In this document: piece after piece, positions 60,254 to 64,000 of the stretch
Numbering within the stretch: the first letter of the stretch is position 1
How the letters are laid out: each line of letters starts with the position of its first letter
Assembly (NCBI GenBank): GCA_041392505.1
Contig: JAWKLX010000039.1
Coordinates: forward strand, 1 to 64,000
Direction of reading: 5' to 3'
Source: UBA6168 sp041392505
Lineage (GTDB): Bacteria; Bacteroidota; Bacteroidia; Chitinophagales; Saprospiraceae
Length of the DNA: 64,000 nucleotides
Position numbers and translations under genes: made by a program
The notes under the pieces: generated by a model
What the model saw: only the letters and a program-made list of their open reading frames with translations
Told to the model about the DNA's origin: nothing
Databases searched by the model: none

Positions 60254-60444
60254 AGCACCCTACCATGGGATTAAACATCGAGAAAACTACACATCCTTTT
60301 ATTTGATCTCCTTATCGGTCTTTGTGTTGGTGTTTGGCTTTTAGCCCATACTATGTCAATCTGAAAACTACACAACTAACCTCAGATTGAAAAAATAGCC
60401 GACCTAAGATTTGGAGAAAACGTAGGCGGTAGGGTGCTTTTTTA
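60254..60444 (+). ncRNA. Structured RNA candidate, 6S RNA-like
   Basis: A perfect 11-bp long-range closing stem joins 60254-60264 and 60428-60438 and is followed by T7. About 163 nt lie between, including an exact 8-bp hairpin (60357-60364/60382-60389) and a large weakly paired centre. A -7-like TATATCTTG lies just upstream (about 60239-60248). Overall length of about 190 nt and a closed-rod-with-bubble layout recall 6S RNA (Bacteroidota forms exist). No reading frame fits. Identification by shape only. Confidence 0.45.
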
Positions 60445-60539
60445 TTTTCCTAATCATAATCTAATAAAAATTTTTACCTTTGCCCCCGTTCCAAAAAAAG
60501 TGAACTGAATAACAGCTATTACGGTTTACTTTTCAAACT

Positions 60540-60614
60540 GGCCCCGTAGTACAATGGATAGTATGTAGGTTTCCGGAACCTAAGATAGAAGTTCGATCCT
60601 TCTCGGGGCTACCA
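60540..60614 (+). tRNA. tRNA-Arg (anticodon CCG), CCA encoded
   Basis: Acceptor GGCCCCG pairs with CGGGGCT (one G-T at the end), D arm GTAC/GTAT, anticodon stem TAGGT/ACCTA with loop TTCCGGA, hence anticodon CCG (reads CGG). T arm AGAAG-TTCGATC-CTTCT, discriminator A, then CCA. All standard positions (T8, TTC in the T loop) are present. Confidence 0.95.
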
Positions 60615-60765
60615 AATAAGTACCTGATTACCATTAAATGGATAGTCAGGTATTTCTTTTTAAATGATATCCTATTTGACAAAATTTTGAAAAAGGAAGG
60701 CGGATATTGTACCGACTATTACTTTTACAATATTTAATATTCATTAATCAACTAAATTTTATACA

Positions 60766-61059
60766 ATGAAAAAAACCATTCTAAACATCGCTTTAATGCT
60801 TTGCATGTCTCTTTTCATGGGGTCTTGCTATGTTAACACATTTAATGTAGGCAAGGGCTCACAAACTGGGGTAAAGGTCAAAAAAATGAATCACTACTTA
60901 ATTTATGGGTTGGCTCCAGTTGGAGTATCCGATCCGCAACAAATGGCTGGTGGGGCAACGGACTATACCGTAACTATCCAGCATTCTTTTGTAGATGGTC
61001 TCTTGAATGCCATAACATTTGGCATTTACACTCCTACTACAACTATTGTGACCAAGTAA
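60766..61059 (+). CDS. Bor family lipoprotein
   Basis: 97 residues. Signal KKTILNIALMLCMSLFMGSC with lipobox MGSC. The mature part follows the lambda Bor/serum-resistance lipoprotein family (PF06291): FNVGKG near the lipid anchor, then NHYLIYGLAPVG, and the C-terminal FVDGLLNAITFGIYTPTTT, close to the Bor consensus F-V-N-G-L-L-x-x-I-T-x-G-I-Y-T-P. Known members are outer-membrane lipoproteins; role in this organism unknown. It lies 150 bp after tRNA-Arg and has its own terminator. Confidence 0.82.
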   Translation: MKKTILNIALMLCMSLFMGSCYVNTFNVGKGSQTGVKVKKMNHYLIYGLAPVGVSDPQQMAGGATDYTVTIQHSFVDGLLNAITFGIYTPTTTIVTK

Positions 61060-61075
61060 TAACTTTAGAAAAGAT

Positions 61076-61101
61076 AGGTGCTGCAAATATTTGTGGCACC
61101 T
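61076..61101 (+). terminator. Terminator after the Bor-like gene
   Basis: 13-bp inverted repeat 61076-61088/61089-61101 with two wobble positions, followed by TTTT. The actual loop would form from the central A/T pairs. Confidence 0.75.
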
Positions 61102-61244
61102 TTTACATTTTGTTTTTTAAGCAAATCAATTGAAAGTTGGTTAAATTCTACAATATAGAGGGGTGTCGGAAAAATTCTAATTTCCCACACCCTTCTTGAG
61201 TTTCGGCCAAATTCTTTGATTGCCTTATTCATTACTTTTATAGG

Positions 61245-61436
61245 ATGAAAATATTTATTACAATTATTGGGCTTTTATTCATTCTAATTTCTTCGGTCAA
61301 TATCGGCAAATACCAATTTGATATTCGAGAATTGTCTAATTACGGAAAAGGGTTTGTTTTTGGAAACATAATAATTTTTGCAATTGGCTGTGCCCTACTT
61401 TATTGGGCAATGATCAAAAAGAAAAAAGCTAGTTGA
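61245..61436 (+). CDS. Small two-helix membrane protein
   Basis: 63 residues: helix 1 IFITIIGLLFILISSVNIG, a short loop with YQFDIRELSNYGKG, helix 2 FVFGNIIIFAIGCALLYWAM, and a basic tail IKKKKAS. No family recognised. It ends 6 bp before the converging YeiH-type gene's stop. The hydrophobic pattern and basic tail make it a plausible real gene. Confidence 0.6.
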   Translation: MKIFITIIGLLFILISSVNIGKYQFDIRELSNYGKGFVFGNIIIFAIGCALLYWAMIKKKKAS

Positions 61437-61442
61437 TTTAAA

Positions 61443-63107
61443 TTAAAAGCTCTCAGTTACATGTGGGAAAACTTTATAGAACATCAAATAAGCCATACCA
61501 AGGGTTAAAAGGATATTCAGCGTTTGTCCGCATATATATAATAAGAGTGGTTTTCCCCCGGTAAAATGTTTTTTCAAAACCCTAAAATCAGTGGAAAGGC
61601 CAATACTAACAAAGGCCAAGCAAAACAACCAAGTCCTTAAATTTTTAGTAAAACCTCCCAGCACCCCTTGATCAATAATTGAGTAGGCCTCCCGATCACC
61701 CAGCCAAGTATAGATAGCCGTAAAGAGCAAAGATGCACCAACAAAACCCAAAATAAACTTTGGGAAGCGTCGCCAAATTTCCCCGACACCAACTTTAGCA
61801 CTCCCCTCCCCTTTCTCGACTTTGGTGGCAAAATAAACGGCCACACCAAAAGCAACAAACCCGATCAGCACATTCTGAATCATTTTGATGGTGGCGGCAA
61901 TGTACATGGCCTTATCCCCCAAAGCGGCCCCAGCCGCAACAACTGCCCCTGAACTGTCAATCGTCCCACCGATCCATGCTCCCCCCAATACCTCAGGCAT
62001 ACCGACAAATTTTACAAAAAGTGGCATTACGATCATCATGATCGCAGTAAAGATCATGCTCAATCCAATGGCCACGGTCAGTTCTTCCCTGGTTGCTTTA
62101 CTGGCAGCGGCCGTGGCTACCGCCGCTGAAACACCACAAACACTCATGTCTGCACTGATGGTGATATTTAGGGATTTTGAAGAGATCTTCAACACATTTT
62201 GCCCAAACCAAAAAGTGGAAATCAATACGATTGGCGTAACAACCCATGCTACAAACATTCCCGGTAAACCGATGGCCAATATCTTATTGAAAAGCACTTC
62301 TGCCCCCATAATGATCAGGCCGGTTTTGATATAAAACTCCGTTTTTAAAGCACTCTCTGCCCATCGGGGTGTGCCAATTGTATTGCTGATGAGCATCCCA
62401 AAAACGATAGCCCAAACTGCATATTCAACACCTAAATCCTTCAAATCTTTTTGGGAGGCAAGAAATAAGGAGACAATCGCTAACAAAAAAACAAGTGCAA
62501 ACCCTTTTGTAAAATCGCCAAATTTATCGCCCATTTTAACTGCGCCAAAACCAAAAAGAGCCAGCAAAAGAAGAAATAAGACAAGGAGATGCCCAAATGA
62601 AAAGCTACCCGGCTTTCGCTTATCTTTTTGTTTTTGAAAAGTTGCGTTTTGGGAGGCCCACTCCTCTATTTTCTTTTCTGCCTCCTCATTAAGACTTGGA
62701 TCAGAAAAGTCTTTTGCATGGGCCAACTTTTCCGCCTCTTTGGCAGTTCCCAAGGCCTCTACAACTTGCTTATCATCCAATTCCCCAGTCGGTTTTTTAC
62801 TAAAAAATGCGGAAGCTGGTTCCTTTGTCCAACCATTTGGCTTAGCTGATAATTTTTTCAAAAATTGACCAACTGGTTCTTTTGATAATTTTAAGGCAGC
62901 CAATTTATTTTCAGCTTCATGGCTGGCAATGGTTTGGAAAGGGATTTTCGATTCTTTTTCAAGGACTTGCTCCAAGGTGGCGATTTCTTCTTTCAAACCA
63001 TCAGGAGCGATGCTCAAAAAAATGATCAAGGAGGAAATGAGCAAAAAGCTGCCAATAACGATAGCCCAGAAATCCTCGGTTTTGGAGAATGGATTTTGAT
63101 GCTGCAT
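61443..63107 (-). CDS. YeiH/UPF0324 family membrane transporter (putative sulfate or anion exporter)
   Basis: 554 residues, longer than the usual 330-350. An N-terminal membrane helix (WAIVIGSFLLISSLIIFLSI) is followed by about 150 soluble charged residues (TLEQVLEKESKIPFQTIASH, LDDKQVVEALGTAKEAEKLA), and only then the canonical core. The core includes VWAIVFGMLISNTIG, FYIKTGLIIMGAEVLFNKIL, DMSVCGVSAAVATAAASKAT, WIGGTIDSSGAVVAAGAALG and FVSIGLSTDFRVLKKHFTGG. Family members are annotated as putative sulfate exporters. The soluble insert before the core is unusual and its role unknown. Confidence 0.85.
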   Translation of the reverse strand: MQHQNPFSKTEDFWAIVIGSFLLISSLIIFLSIAPDGLKEEIATLEQVLEKESKIPFQTIASHEAENKLAALKLSKEPVGQFLKKLSAKPNGWTKEPASAFFSKKPTGELDDKQVVEALGTAKEAEKLAHAKDFSDPSLNEEAEKKIEEWASQNATFQKQKDKRKPGSFSFGHLLVLFLLLLALFGFGAVKMGDKFGDFTKGFALVFLLAIVSLFLASQKDLKDLGVEYAVWAIVFGMLISNTIGTPRWAESALKTEFYIKTGLIIMGAEVLFNKILAIGLPGMFVAWVVTPIVLISTFWFGQNVLKISSKSLNITISADMSVCGVSAAVATAAASKATREELTVAIGLSMIFTAIMMIVMPLFVKFVGMPEVLGGAWIGGTIDSSGAVVAAGAALGDKAMYIAATIKMIQNVLIGFVAFGVAVYFATKVEKGEGSAKVGVGEIWRRFPKFILGFVGASLLFTAIYTWLGDREAYSIIDQGVLGGFTKNLRTWLFCLAFVSIGLSTDFRVLKKHFTGGKPLLLYICGQTLNILLTLGMAYLMFYKVFPHVTESF

Positions 63108-63158
63108 TTTTCGTTTTGATTAATAAGTCTCGGGTGAAGATAGCAGATTTTAAAACAA

Positions 63159-63192
63159 AAAAAGGTAGCCCCAAAAATGGCACTACCTTTTT
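63159..63192. terminator. Terminator between the SDR and YeiH-type genes
   Basis: 10-bp arms 63159-63168 and 63183-63192 (A5/T5 ends), extended by a GCC/GGC pair inside. It is positioned to stop the SDR transcript on the minus strand. Confidence 0.75.
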
Positions 63193-63217
63193 CCAAAGCA
63201 TTGTTGCATGCTTTCTG

Positions 63218-63931
63218 TCACTTTTGAGGTGGCATGGATGGCCGCACCTCAACTTTACTTGGCAAGGTCCGTGGGTGCATTTGCAGCAAATCCACCACTA
63301 TTTGTCCAATATCTTCCGGTTGGATTTTCCAAGCGTCTTTTTCATTTGGCTCGTGGTTATTGAAATGGGAGGTTACGGATCCAGGCATGATGGTCGACAC
63401 TTTTACACCATGCTGCCGCACGTCCAGCATAACCGCCTGAGAGAAACCGACCAATCCAAATTTGCTGGCATTATAGGCCGCACCCTGGGCGAAAAAATTG
63501 GTGCCTGCCAAACTCGCAATGGTTATCAAATAACCTTTTGATTTGATCAATTCATCCAAACTCGCCTTGACGCTATTGAAAACACCCGTTAAATTCACGT
63601 CGATCGTTTCACTCCATTGCTGTGGTGTCAAATCGGTAATTGGTGCAAAATGCCCCAGGCCTGCATTTGCGATCAGTACATCCAGCCCGCCGAATTCGGC
63701 AATGGTTTTTTCAACCGCATTTTGTTCGGATTCAAAATGCCTGACGTCTGATTCGATGCCGATTACATGGCCAAATTTTGCAAGGGTGTCCGCAGCCTCA
63801 TCTGCTGCCTGTTGACTTCTACTCGTGATGGCTACGTTCAAGCCCTGCTCAAGCAGCGATTTGGCGATGCCATAGCCAATACCTTTACTTCCACCGGTAA
63901 CCAAAGCGGTTTTTCCTTTTATTGATTGCAT
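63218..63931 (-). CDS. Short-chain dehydrogenase/reductase (SDR)
   Basis: 237 residues from ATG 63931 (QSIKGKTALVTGGSKGIGYG); the frame is open 39 bases further upstream. Rossmann motif TGGSKGIG, VAITSRS (NADP-type basic residue after strand 2), IANAGLGHF, catalytic Ser in ITIASLAG and the YxxxK pair in YNASK. Typical classical SDR, 3-oxoacyl-ACP reductase-like in pattern; the substrate cannot be told. Ends with KVEVRPSMPPQK. The hairpin at 63159-63192 is its likely terminator. Confidence 0.88.
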   Translation of the reverse strand: MQSIKGKTALVTGGSKGIGYGIAKSLLEQGLNVAITSRSQQAADEAADTLAKFGHVIGIESDVRHFESEQNAVEKTIAEFGGLDVLIANAGLGHFAPITDLTPQQWSETIDVNLTGVFNSVKASLDELIKSKGYLITIASLAGTNFFAQGAAYNASKFGLVGFSQAVMLDVRQHGVKVSTIMPGSVTSHFNNHEPNEKDAWKIQPEDIGQIVVDLLQMHPRTLPSKVEVRPSMPPQK

Positions 63932-64000
63932 TGATTTAATTTTTTGTTGAATAATAATGAATAGTACCACGAAGGAACGCCTGATTTCAGAAATGGTTGA

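Overview
The window looks like a chromosomal segment from a Bacteroidota bacterium, most plausibly of the Saprospiria (Lewinella/Haliscomenobacter-like). The evidence is several type IX secretion (T9SS) cargo proteins with type A and type B C-terminal sorting domains, a PorP/SprF protein, a short primary sigma factor without region 1.1, Kdo transferase, and an S16 protein with an Ala/Glu-rich tail. This is inference from protein families; no 16S gene is present.

Layout. 1-981 is the 3' end of a Wzi-like outer-membrane protein. 982-1477 holds four hairpins, then an Uma2-type nuclease gene. 2.1-14.5 kb is a surface-polysaccharide locus of the ABC-transporter type: manC, a GT4 and a polysaccharide deacetylase on + converge with a minus-strand operon of Wzm, Wzt, GT32, FkbM methyltransferase, two GT2, a GT-B-like enzyme, a FemAB-like protein and a GT4. 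Nearly every gene there is recognisable over its full length but broken by indels. 14.5-19.5 kb is a frameshifted C25 (gingipain-like) peptidase. 19.6-27.3 kb carries waaA, an outer-membrane protein, a four-Kazal lipoprotein, a ribF-glycosyltransferase fusion and a PKD-domain T9SS cargo. 27.4-30 kb has rpsP, a lipoprotein and nhaD. 30.2-39 kb is a T9SS/gliding-type operon: a 1915-residue multi-Ig type B cargo, PorP/SprF and an OmpA-like PorE-type protein. 39.5-54.6 kb is mostly housekeeping: rpoD, miaE, cdaA (frameshifted), an M20 peptidase, a membrane adenylate cyclase, a GDPD (frameshifted), a methyltransferase, an AGCS symporter and a small Fn3 protein. 55-57.7 kb is a frameshifted secreted protein with dockerin-like and cohesin-like parts. 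57.7-60.6 kb is gene-poor: a four-copy repeat with attached hairpins, a lipoprotein, a 6S-like RNA candidate and tRNA-Arg(CCG). The window ends with a Bor-like lipoprotein, a YeiH-type transporter and an SDR.

How the parts fit. In studied T9SS organisms cargo is anchored to A-LPS, so Kdo transferase, an O-polysaccharide locus with Wzm/Wzt and several T9SS substrates in one region suggest a cell-surface assembly neighbourhood. Several frameshifts (manC, C25 peptidase, cdaA, GDPD) are each repaired by adding one base to a short homopolymer or doublet. This points to uncorrected sequencing indels at least as much as to gene decay, and it weakens any claim of pseudogenisation here.
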